NCBI RefSeq assembly: GCF_020184175.1
Contig: NC_065531.1
Coordinates: forward strand, 23,023,213-23,087,212
Direction: 5' to 3'
Length of the DNA: 64,000 nt
Source: Aphis gossypii
Lineage: Eukaryota > Arthropoda > Insecta > Hemiptera > Aphididae
Of the stretch, positions 13,417 through 26,919 are shown in pieces. The notes under the pieces are model-generated. The model was not told where the DNA came from and ran no database searches. It worked only from the letters and a program-made list of their open reading frames with translations. The translations under genes and the position numbers were made by a program. Each line of letters begins with the position of its first letter. The first letter of the stretch is position 1.

Positions 13417-15540
13417 TATTACACATTATATTACTACGACGGTTGGGGTGATTTCGGTTCGACAGTAGGCGAAAAATGAGAGAAAAACAGTGTTTCGTGA
13501 AAGAAATTTTCGGTCGTAAATCGAAGGAACAGAGTACAATCGGCCGCAATAAAATAATTGTGCCCGCAACGTACGTTATATTATATGTATAAATAATAAA
13601 TATATATCACTATTATATGTATATAATATATGTTTGTGTGCGGACGACGACAGTAAAAATTTGTTAATTATTGTCGGTTCACGCTGTTTCCCACGGTCTC
13701 ATCCTGCTGCCAAGACGGCGTTTGTATGTGTTCTGTCGTTGATGTTTATACTTACTTTTTTTTTTTCGTATTTATTGTTCTTCCGCGACGCGCGTACCTC
13801 ATATACATAATAATATTAAGTGTGTACCGTAATCAGGTTACTCCGGTAAAACACGTACTTACGTGATTTATTATTTTATTATGTTGTTTTTCTGTCGTAG
13901 ATGTTTGTTATTATATTATAATTCGTATATCAACTGCAATACGGTCACCGATCCCACCCACCAACGAGCGTGAAAAATGATTTAAGCAAACTATACATAT
14001 ACTCTCTGCAAAAGTACAAGTATAAACGAACACGAAGACCGAAGAAAAATCTAAAACCAAAGTAAAATCATATATACACGAGTCTGCAAGGTTGTCTAAG
14101 CTGCTGCAGGTATATACTTTCAATTTTGGATTTCGATTAATTTTAAAAAGATTCCGTTTTTTTGTTGACAGGTTTTGGTTTTCAAAAAGTTCAAATTAAA
14201 AGTTACTGAAATAAAATAAAGATATTCTTCGTCAGTGATTTGGGTGTTTTATTTGTAAGTAATAACTCAATATTTAATATTATGTACAGAAAACACTTTA
14301 AACACAAAAATTTAAAGATTGAAAAACGCTTTTTATAGCGACCAGTGAATATTTTCGTGTTTAAGGTATAGACTTGTATTTCGTACTATACCAGGACAGG
14401 ACCGTCAGTCATTTTCTTGAAAACGTATTACAAGAAATTTGATTAAATCTCCAAAAAGAAATTTCTTTTTTTGATTCGGAACGCTGAACTAACCTAATAT
14501 GTGGATAGAAATATGTGTTTCTATGTGTACCGTTAGTGAGATTAAACGTCAACAATTGAATATTACAATATAGACAAGCCAACGAGCCGGTTTCGTCGGA
14601 CCGTGAGATTAAAAGGATGTATTGTTGGCAAATTTGGAGGTCCGATCAGTTGGTATAGTGGTGGTAGAGGGAGGGTGCTGTTGGTAGACCATACAGTTTT
14701 TTCAGGAGAAACGTAAATTTGTGACATTATATTATTTGGTATTTCGGAAGAGAGAATTCGTGTGTAAATAAGATTTTCACTGCGCTGTTTACGGAATAAT
14801 AAAGCGATGTCTCTGTTGCCGCGATGTTTAATTTATGTATATTATACGCGATTGCAAATATTGGTTTCGGAGCAGTGTGTTTAAAATTGATTTCCGTTTC
14901 TTACATTTACCCGAAGGCCTAAGAACTTTGAATTTCGTTTCTAAACAATAGTCATACTTATACAGTTTTACGTCGGAAATAGAAACTTCTACGGTTGAAA
15001 TCCCATCAGTCGAAAATCGGATTTTCGGTCAGCAAAGTCCACTTACAGATAAACCGATAAATAAAAAATGACTGTTGTTGAGTATTGCAATTCTTATATT
15101 GTTATTATGATACACGACAAAACTAAAAATTGGAAACTTGTATGTATATTTATTTTTTATTTTTTATTGGAAAAACTTATTATTTGTATTTCAAACGCAA
15201 TAAGTAAATAGGATAATGCAGATAATAATAATAAATGACGTATAAACACATGTTGAGCTATATATTGATAGAACTTAATGAAACACTCAGTCCCCCCCAC
15301 CATTTTAATTTTAGTTTATTCAAGCTTGTGTTAAACATTTTAAGTAGATATACTTAAGGATCATATTCAAGGACATTATACAATTATATAGATTTGTTTA
15401 AACCGTTTAAAGAGTATTGTGTACTTTGTGTATTTGTGTAACAAAACAATGTTCTGTTTTTTTAAATGAAAACCAACTAATTCAAATGTACATTACATTT
15501 TTGAGCACGTAATTTGTTTTTTTTTTTTTTTGGTATTTTA
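13417..15540. other. AT-rich non-coding stretch
   Basis: No gene seen. A moderately GC-richer part lies at about 13430-13560 and 13640-13760. At about 14640-14690 a run of GGT/GTAG-rich sequence superficially resembles a tRNA A box but lacks a B box and a cloverleaf. A C-run at about 15291-15301 may be a transposon-end remnant. Confidence 0.55.
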
Positions 15541-15542
15541 TA

Positions 15543-15640
15543 CAATAGAACCTTGATAACTCGAACCTCAATAAATCGAATTATCGCGATAACTCGAATT
15601 TTTTTTCGTCTCCAACTGAGTTATCGAGTTATTAAAATGT
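15543..15640. mobile_element. Pogo/Tigger-like element end or short MITE
   Basis: After a TA, the sequence reads CAATAGAACCTTGATAACTC with a second related copy (CGATAACTCGAA) just inside. This closely resembles the CAGTAGAACCTCGATAACTCG ends of pogo/Tigger elements (Tc1/mariner superfamily, TA target sites). The right side has the inverted motif GAGTTATCGAGTTATT and finishes at a TA near 15641, so the whole may be a 98-bp non-autonomous derivative. No transposase remains. Confidence 0.6.
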
Positions 15641-15859
15641 ATACACCAAGGATAATAGTCCTTACTTCTTAATAGGACAAAATATACAAATACAACTATA
15701 TATCCATATACGACACACCATACACACTCATTTTAATATATGTGTACATGAGCTCACATAGTTGATTGAACTGTATCTTTATAAGAGGATCCATTAAAAC
15801 GGTGGAAACTGGTTCATTATGTTTGAAATCCGGCCAAATCGTGTCACGAGCATATAGAG

Positions 15860-16077
15860 TTATGCGACGCGATGAAATAACAAGAAAAAAATGTGGAAAA
15901 CGATATCAAATGCATTCGTATCATTATTGCTATTAGACAAATTTCCTGTAAATCCGGACCTACAGTAACCAGTTACACTATATGAAAACGGGTTTGTGAA
16001 AAGTTGGACAATCGGTTTTTTGTTTATGTGTTCGTCGTTACGAGAAAAAATATATACGTCCACCGTTAAATAATTGA
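15860..16077 (-). CDS. Exon-like minus-strand open frame, unrecognised
   Basis: On the minus strand a pyrimidine-rich acceptor, TTTATTATTCCCTCCCAG, is followed at 16077 by an open frame that runs to TAA at 15860-15862, about 71 codons. The frame includes VDVYIFSRNDEHINKKP and ends in a hydrophobic stretch (FHIFFLLF). It has no upstream ATG, so if real it is a terminal exon. No AATAAA signal was seen in the 100 bases after the stop, and the sequence recalls no known family. It may be chance. Confidence 0.15.
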
Positions 16078-17490
16078 CTGGGAGGGAATAATAAACCCAT
16101 AGACATACAGCACTTTGAGATTGCGATATTGATAGTGATATTGTGTATTCACTATTCGTCTATATACATAATACTATGTATAAACATTACGCTTACTTTT
16201 TAACATTTTCCTACATAATATGTATATTGTTGGAAAAAAAGTTTGAGACGAAATTATGCTAAAATACATTTTTAAAAAACATTTTGAAAACTACGTATGT
16301 ATATGTATCTTATAAAACAATAACAGTATATTTTATTGTCAAGATAATGACTGACAGCTGTATTCGGAGAGGTGTTTTCAAAAATAAATTGACGAATTAT
16401 TCTCATTTCGCTTAGACGTCAGACGTAGACGAATAACCGACTTTTATGGTACCCAAATTTGATCCTAAACCAATGCTGTGAGTTAACACTTCTACATTGA
16501 TTGCCGTTTTTTATAGCACCAGAATATGTATCTATATCGACTATATCACTAATTTAATAATTTTTATAAAGTGACTATTTCGTTTTTAAAATCAAGTATA
16601 GTCAAAACGGATTTAGTGTGATGTTCATCAACATTGAGCCCATTGCGAGATAATATTATTTTAGTTTATATTTATGTGGAGTTTATATAAATGCTATAAT
16701 ATAATAACTGCGATGTAAATCGAACAAAATCCGTCGTTTCACTTTAGAATAGAATTTCGATTTAAGAACGTTATACTGTGGTGTGTTATATTATTGTCAT
16801 CACAAAAAACATGGGTGTTTAGGATTATAACCAATACTACTAAAAAATTTAGTGGTCCATTTTTCGCGAATAACATTGAACCATAAATATTTTTATAATA
16901 TTATATTTACGATTTTCAAAGTCTCTCGTTTGATATCCCTCAAGAGGGTCTGTTTTTGAGTTTTAAACCGTAAATATATAGCGTTTTTATTTCCATTTTG
17001 AATCGATGACGCCGGGGGAACTATTATGTATAGTTTCCTATTACTTTCCCGATAAGTACATATAATATATATATAGTGCGTTTACTGGTAACCGTGCGAC
17101 AGCGCACGCATAAACGTTTAGACGCGTATACATGTAACGTATATAGGCGGAAATAAGGGTGGAGAGTCGCCGGGAAAACCGTAAAATTTCGATTTTCCGT
17201 TTGACGCCAACGTGTTTCAGATTCGTATAAAATCGAGTGGCGTTCTGTCCCTGTAAATATTTCACGCTGTTGGTGGTATTTTATATAGTAATCCTCCGAG
17301 TAATCCGCATTATTATAACACACATACGATGACGCCAATGCGCGTGCGCAGCGGGTAATAGGTTTATATAGTAGCACGTGGTCTTCGATGTACGTGCGTC
17401 GATCAAAGGAATAACAACGTGTCAGAATAGTCACATGTTTGATACGGACTCTCGTGGCTTTGCACAATATAATACGATTACGATATTTTC

Positions 17491-17612
17491 ATTCTCTCGC
17501 GCCACTGGCCGAGCGAATCGAAAGACTTATTGCAACAGGTAGGACACAATAATATAATATAATATTACAATACTCGATTCCCGGATTCGCATATAATAAA
17601 TTATTTATTCAG
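17491..17612 (+). promoter_or_regulatory. Candidate initiator and first exon with two donors
   Basis: A GC-richer segment at 17024-17530 ends with a TCATTC initiator-like motif (A near 17491) followed by CGCGCCACTGGCC. Two donors lie downstream: AACAG|GTAGGA at 17539 and TTCAG|GTAAGTCA at 17613, the second being close to consensus. No substantial ATG frame is present, so an exon here would be untranslated. The overlapping minus-strand frame 17024-17467 (147 codons) has no ATG and is probably a by-product of the GC-richer composition. Confidence 0.2.
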
Positions 17613-18390
17613 GTAAGTCATTTTAGAATTTGTAGTGGAATGTAAGAAAAAAAATTACCTGTAGCCAACTATATATAATTGCAGCTGCTCAAAAAATAGA
17701 CGCATGTATTCTCAAATTTGAAAATCGTTATCAAACATTACGGAATTTCTATAATACAGCAATTGTTTTTTTTCTTAAAGACAAAATGAAAATCGTAATA
17801 ATAGATAAAGTGTCTTTACATATTTTTTTTCAATTTTGAATAAATTCAAATGATAATTTAAAATAAAGCTAAATGTTTATGTAGGTAGCACTCATAGCGA
17901 TCAATTGATGTATAAGAGAATTGAAATACAAAAAATTATCACTTTTACCATTGGAAATTTTCTAAAATTATCAATTTTAATTATGACGTTATGATGCGAG
18001 TTGGAAAAGCTTTGATTGCCCACATGTGCATCCTTGCCTCGTACAGAAAATGACAGGTATCTAATATGCATTTAATATTCGTATATTGAATTTGTGATGT
18101 ACCGGCTGCTGCACATCGCATCGTACCATATGACGTTTTCCGGACTAGCCGAGCACGGTGTATACAGGTACCTACCTGCCGTATACATACGCGCGGACAA
18201 GGACTTGAGCATGGCGAGGATAATACAGACGGCGCATATACATAATATCACGTCCAGAAGAGATTTTATTATACCTATGTGAGCACGTATTATTTATTTA
18301 TATGTACCTACATAATATACATATATATATATATAAAGTTTATATCGTATAGTAAGTATAATAATAATATATATAATATACCGTTATTGG

Positions 18391-18490
18391 GCCTACGACA
18401 ACCGTTCGGCGGAGAAACCCTTTGTCCTGCAGACGGTCGTTTTCTACGGCCTTGAACCGACGCTCGGCGTAGGCGTGGTTCCGATTTGTA
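18391..18490. other. Small GC-rich island
   Basis: About 100 bases that are much richer in G+C than the surroundings, bounded by the inverted words GCCTACG (18391) and CGTAGGC (about 18468-18474). It has no convincing splice sites and no clear start. It may be a regulatory element or part of an old insertion. Confidence 0.3.
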
Positions 18491-18888
18491 TACCATATTA
18501 TACACGACGATTATGTTTTATACCTTAATATAGGTATACGTAATACGGAACATCATCTGTGTCCACGACTGACTGCGCGTCCTCGGTTTTCAGTACACTC
18601 TCAAGTCACAGACTGACACACACACAAACGCAGATATGTATATGAAGTTAGAATAATAAACGTTGTATACAACTCTAGTACGATATACCTCTCTATATTT
18701 ATATATATATATATAATATATGAGTAGGATGATTCGTTTTTTTTCTTTCCCCAACGCATTTGTGAGTGCATCGCACGACGACGGCCTACAGACCGTTCTG
18801 TATAATACTTATATTGTATATTGTCTGTGGCTACAGTACGCGCTACCAGCAGCATAACATTAGGTATCCTAACCGATGTAAGTGCATA

Positions 18889-19591
18889 CAGGGTGATTCA
18901 CCAAGAATGTTCACCCCTTTGACCTTTGTCTTCTTCAATAATACATAGTTATTTACAGTCTGTTTTTTGGAATAATTATTAAATACACTTAAAGACAATA
19001 TTTTCAAATTATTGAGATTTTTGGTACTACTATATTAAGTCATGTCCTGCAAAGATACAAACATTTATTTTTCAAATGAGACATTTTTTTTTAATGTAAA
19101 CTATTTAGGTATTATTTAATTATTTAATTCGACTGAATTGTTTTTGAGTTATTTTACTTCGGGTATCAAGAATAATAGATCTATAATGGATTTGGAAAAT
19201 ATTAGTGTTAATTGCTAATTAACTGGTGATTTGAAAATTTTAGCTATTAATCAATAATATTATGATTTATGAAAATGGTTCAAATATAATAAATAGTAAA
19301 TACTGTTTCAGTTGTTCATCCATAATCATTATCCACAAAAATATTTTAATAATTAAAAAACTATAAAATGCATCTAAAAAAAAGTAGAATGATGATAGAT
19401 TTCTATTTGAAACACGGAAGTTTGTATTGCACAAGATCCTCTTAAAAAGTACTTAAATCACTAAAGTTAGGAAACATGGGTTTTAAGACTCAAGTAGTCA
19501 AGTATATTTAAAAATATCAACAATCAGAATTTGAATAAATACATTACAAAAAGGGAAAATTGAGGGTGAACATGTTTGGTGAATCACTCTG
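18889..19591. mobile_element. Long-TIR MITE family, copy B (complete)
   Basis: The best copy of the family. It is 703 bp long and flanked by TA dinucleotides (18887-18888 and 19592-19593), as expected for Tc1/mariner-type insertion. The left end is CAGGGTGATTCACCAA then ATGTTCACCCC; the right end read on the other strand is CAGAGTGATTCACCAA then ATGTTCACCCTC. The arms remain related well inward: ACAAACATTTATTTTTCAAA at about 19056 on the left and the inverted form near 19422 on the right. The two long arms would fold back on each other. No transposase frame is present. Some divergence between arms suggests an old insertion. Confidence 0.8.
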
Positions 19592-22019
19592 TATTCCATA
19601 CGTTGATAAAATACACAATATAAAACGTAATGTGTAATGTATGGACGCACAAATTCCACTGAATTCAAAACAAACAATCATTGTCATTTGTAGTCGTCAT
19701 CGTTGCTGTTGCGCTAGTTTTCTCTACGTCCGTCCTGACGACAATCGTTGTATACATATACATATTACATATAAATATGTTTTTTTATTATTATAATGTA
19801 TACATACCTCGATCACTGGTACTTAGGCAATAACTTTAAAAATAGATAATCAGTCTCTCGCGAACAGCTTCTTACTGCACGTCTGCGTTATCGACACAAA
19901 AGCTCGTAACATTTATATTAATATTTTCTATTTATTTTTTATATGCATATATGTAATACATATAAAAGCTATAATACGCGTGGTGTATGAACCCTAGCTG
20001 GTTTTTGATGATAGACAGAAGTTTTATGAATTTAACAAACACCAAAAACTCAAAAAATATATAAATATTTTCGATAATATCATATAATGTGATCATATAA
20101 TGATAATGTCATTTCATTCACACTAAGTAGTCACCAAAAATAATTTCATTTCATTTTTTGTCACTCTTCGTCAAATTTTAGTAAAAATATTTATTTCGTT
20201 AATTTGAATTTCCAATCAAACTATATGGACATTTTGATTTGATTGAACTCTTTGTAATTTACAAATTACATCCAATCCGTCAGTTCAGATTGAATCTACA
20301 GTTTGATAGTATATCATAAACTTAAGTTCTATGTATATTATTATAAAATATCCGTCGTTGTAGACTAGGGCGTGAAATACGTTTAAATATCGTTAAAAAT
20401 AAATAATATATTGATCGAAATCATAATAGATTCAACACGTTATCTAAACCGAAACCATCAGACGTTTACATTGTTTTTATAGTTGCCTATCCCACAGGAC
20501 ACTTGACCGAAAAATCGAATTCGATCAAATTAAATGTTTATAAGATATAGATATTTTGAATACTTTATATTCAAACTGGTTAAAGCACGGTTCTTATATC
20601 ATAATATAATCGGTAGAGTTTAGAAGATCCGTATATTTTATAGATTGGTCCATCGATCATAATATTATATTTTACATGTTGTTACGCCGTCTTTGACCTC
20701 TTACGCATACAAGTCCGCCCATCTATTTTATAATAATACATTTTCTAGCTCCTCTATATTCATACTATTTAGTATTTACTTCCTGTCAATAAGGTTTAAC
20801 AATACAAATTTACACCACGGTTTTTCGAACACATGGTGGAAGTATTATAGTAAATTTGATTTTTAATAAACAAAATTTGGTAAATAACAAATAATTTGTA
20901 AACCGTTTCTTTTGATTCCTTAGGTAAATCAGCCGTAAAGCAAAAATAAAATTTTTTTACAAAAATCTTAACAATTGAACGATAATTTTGGAGTACAAGA
21001 GTCGCAACGATGAATTTCTAAAAAAATTTAGTAATATTAAAGAAGATTATGCGTGATAAGACGGCTATAGTAGCGGTAATTCTGAAGTATAAGGCCAAGA
21101 ATCCCGTACTGGTAAGAAATGTATATTATATTTTTTATGATAATCAGAAAAAAAGTATCCGTATACAGTACGTTCACAGTAATAGGTAATAATAAAGTCA
21201 CTCGAAAAAAAACTAAAAAGCCATTAAAAAATGTACTAAAATTAATTTTTTTATTGTAATATTGATACCTACTCTTAAAAAAATTCCTTACATTTAACAG
21301 AATTAGGTTAAAATATAAGAAAGAGATCTTTTAAAATGTTATCAATATTATTTATTATTATAGATACAAATAATAATATGTACAATATATTATATAAGTC
21401 GAAATATTTGTAAAATTATTATTCTCATTTTGCTTTTAACTTAGCACAATAACACAACAGCTTATTACAATACACTTGATTAATATTATTAATAGTACCT
21501 ATTTCATATTTTACAATATCTCGCCAATATGCGATTTTTTTTCTCGCCTCTTCGCACAAGAGAATAACATTTATAATATAACACAACAATAAGTAAGAAT
21601 ATTGAATATAATATATTATAAGGACCTTCGTCGGAGCCAGACCGATACGCACAAAAACCGGTCGGTACGGAAACCGTCTGGGACGATAATCGTCTTGGTG
21701 TTAAATCGTCCGACGACTGCTGTGCGGCATTGTTGTCGTTGTGATGCGACAGTTATATATAGCAGGGTCGTAACCGCCGTCACCGCAATGGTGATTACGA
21801 GTACGTTTTGTATTTTTTAGTTTATTTATTATAATATTACAAATATTATGTTAAAATTTTCATTTAAGCAGACTGCTGAGTCGCGTACATATATGTTTTG
21901 AGGCCCAATATTATATCGCAACCTCGAGGCGATAGAATATCATCATTCATTGGAATATAATATATTCTATAATAAACCAGAAGCGAATGAAAGTCTTTGG
22001 ATTAATTGTAATCATCTTC
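19592..22019. other. AT-rich non-coding stretch
   Basis: I see no gene. The less AT-rich patch at about 21610-21800 contains a 72-codon plus-strand frame (21602-21820) that begins with a non-ATG codon and overlaps a minus-strand frame, and it recalls no protein family. Confidence 0.6.
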
Positions 22020-22614
22020 GAGTAGTAGTCCTAGTGTCCCAGACCCCAGTTGGAACGACATTTTCGCGGCTGCGGTATTTCTTTGTCGGTTTCCAAAAAC
22101 TTTGATTGAGACGATCCTTTCGACAGTTGTTCTGCGTGGCCTCCGTCATTCCTTCCCGGCCTTTGTCACCTGTCAGTTGTCTTGCTCTCTGAGCACTCGA
22201 AGGTTCTGTTCAACTGTATTTTATCTTCATACGTTTTTAAAATTTTTTAATTTTACACGTCGTGTACGAGGGTCGCCAACGTCTTTGGACATCAGACTCG
22301 CTTACAAGTGGACTGTGACGTGAAACGTTTCCGAAGTGGCCAATGAAGGAGAAAAATGGCTAATTCGATGCACTTCCGAAAAAAATCAAAGTATAGTCTA
22401 CTCGGTCCAGGAAATGACGTATGAGTTTACTGCAGACAAAGTTTTTTACAAAATAATATTTCGAGGAAATAAATATGGAAATATTATTGATTCGATTTTT
22501 TTTAAAGTAATGTACATCGACCGTATGAGCAATCCTCACAAACAATCGTTCTTAAAACTTCGCAAACATTTAAACTTAAATTCCTCAATCATCGTTTTAA
22601 AATTCACGACATGA
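22020..22614 (+). CDS. Gene-like block with unrecognised ORF (possible pseudogene)
   Basis: About 600 bases of balanced composition stand out from the AT-rich surroundings. The final frame, 22324-22614, is open for 96 codons after a TGA; its first in-frame ATG is at about 22414, leaving about 66 codons. The upstream part includes EKWLIRCTSEKNQSIVYSV, and the later part RMSNPHKQSFLKLRKHL. The amino-acid mix looks like real protein rather than AT noise, but I recognise no domain. The 22080-22323 part holds a second open frame (73 codons from a non-ATG start) and could be a UTR. A degraded gene copy, transposon ORF relic or small lineage-specific gene are all possible. Confidence 0.3.
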
Positions 22615-22671
22615 TATGATATGACATAATAATATTATTGTGTTTAAACACCGTAATTCTATATTATATTA

Positions 22672-22705
22672 CGCGGGGAAAATAAATGCAAGTTATTTTT
22701 TCCCG
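22672..22705. other. Hairpin with GGGAAAATAA arms
   Basis: GCGGGGAAAATAA, a 7-base loop and TTATTTTTTCCCGC form an imperfect stem just below the gene-like block at 22.0-22.6 kb. It has no coding role that I can see, and its function is unknown. Confidence 0.4.
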
Positions 22706-23421
22706 CCCGTCCTCCGCGCTTCACTGTTAAATACTGTATTGTAAGAATTCCCCAAACAGGCGTTGCATAACGTTAAATTACGCAATTCTGCACAATCGTG
22801 TTATATATATATATATATAGGTACCGAGTACAATATTATAACTGTCTCGTGAAGTAAACGAGAACCAAATTATTATCAAACGATGTACGACTGTAAAGCG
22901 TGTTCAAAACTTTAAACCCGTTTAAAACAATTACTATAATAATAAATATAAAAAAAAAAATACGGTAATGATTACATTTCTTAACGACATACCTATACAG
23001 TATTTTGAGTTACAACATATATGAACACGTTTCGATATTACATACAAATACATACAGCGGTGGACTATGAAAAAATTCTAGAAAACTATTTAACCGGCTC
23101 TCTCTCAAATTTATTTCGTCCTTAATGTGTTTAGTGATTTTTTTTTTTTGCTTATTTTGAAGTTTCAATACCTTTCTTTGTCGAGATTATTTAACTTTAA
23201 TTTGCACTGAGTTAAAACAGATTCCAGTTAAAAATAATTTACACATTTTTTTTTTTTATCTAGTAAATCACTTTAATTTTTAACGTTTTAATCATACGTC
23301 TTCGACATAAATAAATTCAATTATTTTTCAATATATTTTTGTCTACAGACATAAAATAATGAGTCTAATATAATTACCTATTATTTGTGTGAAATTAAAC
23401 AGTATAGTCCGCCAACATTGT

Positions 23422-23446
23422 ACACACACACACACACACACACACA
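23422..23446. repeat. (AC)n microsatellite
   Basis: An uninterrupted AC run of about 12 units in AT-rich non-coding sequence. Confidence 0.95.
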
Positions 23447-26400
23447 TACACATGATGTACATTTCACTAATGTTTGTGGTTCGTTATTGAACGCTAAATG
23501 GTCAACGGCGATGAATCCATAATGCTAATATATCATAATGCTACGCGCTCATAATATTATGGTCCATACACGTATTGCGAAACCGTCGTCAGATCTATTT
23601 ATTTACACACATATACATAAAACGGAATATATAGTTTGTGTAAATTATAGTAAACAGTATAAAATATATTGCCTATAGGTATACCGTAGAATTGTAGTAC
23701 ACATATTTTTATGGAACTCGCTCCTCTGTCTCCCTTTAATCTGAATGGCACAAATAATGAAGTACGCTGTTAAATATTATATATTGGTCATATAATCATA
23801 ACTATAATATACTCGTTTGAAATTCGATTTTTATTTTTTATTGAAATTCTCAGAAAACTATTCTATTTGGGAATATTAAATAAATAACGTATGCTGGTCA
23901 CATACAAAAAGGTAAGAACCTTAAAATATGATGACAAAGAACAGTACAAAATATAGTTTTTTTTTTCAAAAATGTTGTTTCGTAATAATTCATTCAAATC
24001 GCGTAGGAAAAAATATTATTAAAAATGTTAATACTTTTCGTGATAATGGTACTATGGTAGTAGCTATTTATACTGTTTAATGAATCATATCGTAGTGTAA
24101 ATTCTATATTTCGGAGGCCTATACGCGCAAACCCGTTCGGAGGAGGTATGGTATGTTGCGCCCGCCTGTGTGTGTGAGTGTGTGCGATTTTAGTTATTTA
24201 ATTGTTATCGAGCGATTTAGCTTAATAATATTATAATGATTATGTATATGAAGTAGAAATGTTGAATAGTTCACGGTTTTTTTTTTACAGTTTCGACAGA
24301 ATACATTTTTTTTTTTTTTTGAATCAAACGGAACGACGACAGTGATTGTTGAGCCATTATCATTATGCTGCGGCCTGCGACATTATAATATTAACACGAA
24401 TATTATAATATATTTTAATCTTCAAGATAAAAATAGCATCTAGCTAAAATCTTTTTTTACATAAATAAAAAATTATATAATAATATATTATTATTATGTA
24501 TATACCTTAAACATGAGCGATGAGCTCGTATATTATGCATTATCGCAATGAACTTGAAACTAATGTATACAATTTTTTTAGTGACTTCTTTTTACTCGTT
24601 ATAAGTTGTTATTTAAAACTTGTGCAGTTAGTATATATTTATAGTTAATACCTATAATACAGCGTCTCGGTATTTTAACGACTTTGTTGGATGATTCGAT
24701 TTGGTATAAGTATTTAATACACATAATTGACTAACTGATTTTTTGGTTTCTACTTTCTAGTTTTATTTAATATTTGTATATATATATATAATATATATTA
24801 CCTTAATTACAATGTTTATAGTTTTAAATAAGTTAGATTCACACGAAACTCATGTCGAATAAATTAAAATTGTTTTTATACATTTTTTAATGAATAGGTA
24901 AATATACTTTTTTTTATAAAGAAAAATTATTTTTTAATTATTAATAATTTTTCATAAAGTCTTTTAAATACTTTTTATTTAATAAGGAAAATGTTAGCAT
25001 TGTTTTATTATTAATACATTCTACGACTCAGTATTTGTATAATGTAATACTTATAGTAAAACGACATCGACGCAATATTAAATTTTCTGGTTTAGTTTTA
25101 TACAGAGAAAATACTACAAAAAAATATAATTAAATAATTTCTACGCGGTACTACGCGAAGTCGGCGTTTTAAAATGTTATTTTATGATGTCTAAAAATTA
25201 AAAAAATGTATACCTACTTCGAGCAACTATTTAGTGATTGCAATTTACTTTTACTATAACATTAATATGATGTATAATATTATACCTACGTAGTACGGAC
25301 ATCGTAGAATAATTAATAATAGCTTATAGTTCTAATGAAATTGACTGTATCGCATTGGAATTTTAGCGTCTTGTTGCGGACGGACAATTCGCTTTTAAAA
25401 TAAAAACAAGAAAAAAAAATATAAAAATCGTAAAAATAGTGTAATACACGCTGCCCACGTAATTATATTGTTATGATTCGTTATTGTCGCAGTTATTATA
25501 TAGGTACCTACTGCAAACTTCAATTTAGTTTTCTCGATTATAATAATACTTTATTATACGAACAATAGAGTCGTTGACCGTATTGCATTTTAAACTTGGT
25601 TTGACCTTCAGTTATTATTATTACTATGTTATTTATTTTTTTTTATTTTCCGTTTTATAATATACTCGCATATTATAATGTGCGGGTTATTTGAATCGAA
25701 ATCGTCGTACTTAATAAGTATTATATAGTATATAAACACGTCATTATTAAATCCATACACCTAGTATACAATTCGACAAGTAGGTATATCTATGTACGAT
25801 TATAATATTTGATGCGTGCACAAAACGCGTAAAAAGGACTTGTGGTTTTACTCGAGTAAATCTCAATTAAAGACTTGTACATGTTAATATTGTGGTTCAT
25901 CGTCGACGATACGTAATAATATTTTAAAATAACGTCGGACAATGATTATTATATAATATAATAATATATAATATGTGGGTACGCGTCCACGTCGCATCCG
26001 TAGTTGTTATCACACTATACACGACAACGTATCTACATAAATATTACGTTATGCGTTTTATGATGAAAATAATAATACAAGCTTAGCGTTATACGGTGAC
26101 AATATATTCAACATTAAAATAAAATATTATACACTTCGATAGACGAATAATTATTACTATATTATGTGTTATATAGTTATTATTTTTCGTGTCTGCGGCA
26201 GTTACCTATGATGTTTTCATGGCCGGTTACAATGTGAGATGACTGAAATATATTCGCACCTCGTGTTTCAATAAACGCAAAATAGGAATAAATCGACGGT
26301 CAGGTGTTAAAAAATAATAAACCATTCGTCTCGTCGCGATATTCTTATGATATATAAAAATTATAATATGTTGGTTTGAAAAATCAAAGCACTATACGAT

Positions 26401-26919
26401 GGTTATTACGACTGTCGGATGAGAATAGGTATACTATACGCCAAATCAGTATCAGTGCGCCTAATCACACACCTGCCATGTACATTATGTAAATTTTTTT
26501 AAAATTTTTTATGCGTGAATCGCCTCGTTTGTAATAAAACGCACACCGTCGGCAAAACGGATAACGCGTCGTAGTATAGGTACGATTGTGCAATTATAAT
26601 GAACAAACCAATCTTCATAATATATTAAATGTATACATAAAGGACTTTAATACGAGTCCGATGGTTATACAGAGTGCATAAAACCCGGGAAAAGGGTACG
26701 CGTCATATACAACACGTGGTTTGTGCATACTTATATTTTTGGGGGGGTTTTCGAACGTCGTAAGCAATAGTCGTGTCGCATTGTCGTCATTTTTCGCATC
26801 CAGCAAAACTTACAAGCACATGGTTTGCCCTATATTGATACGCGGGCAACGGGCATATTACCTACGCCTTAACCGACCACTGTGCTCGGAAAGCGCATAG
26901 AATTTTTTCAAGTAATGGT
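23447..26919. other. AT-rich non-coding stretch
   Basis: No gene seen. The sequence is dominated by AT palindromes, TATA runs and homopolymers. A TGTG-rich tract lies at about 24168-24186. Confidence 0.65.

Noticed and set aside
14640..14700. tRNA-like A box (TTGGTATAGTGG)
   Set aside because: There is no matching B box (GGTTCGANTCC) at the right distance and no cloverleaf can be drawn.
17024..17467. 147-codon minus-strand open frame
   Set aside because: It starts at TTG, has no internal ATG, no domain and no good splice sites, and lies in a GC-richer patch where chance frames lengthen.
18094..18282. 62-codon frame in a GC-richer patch
   Set aside because: No true ATG at the stated start, no domain and no splice context.
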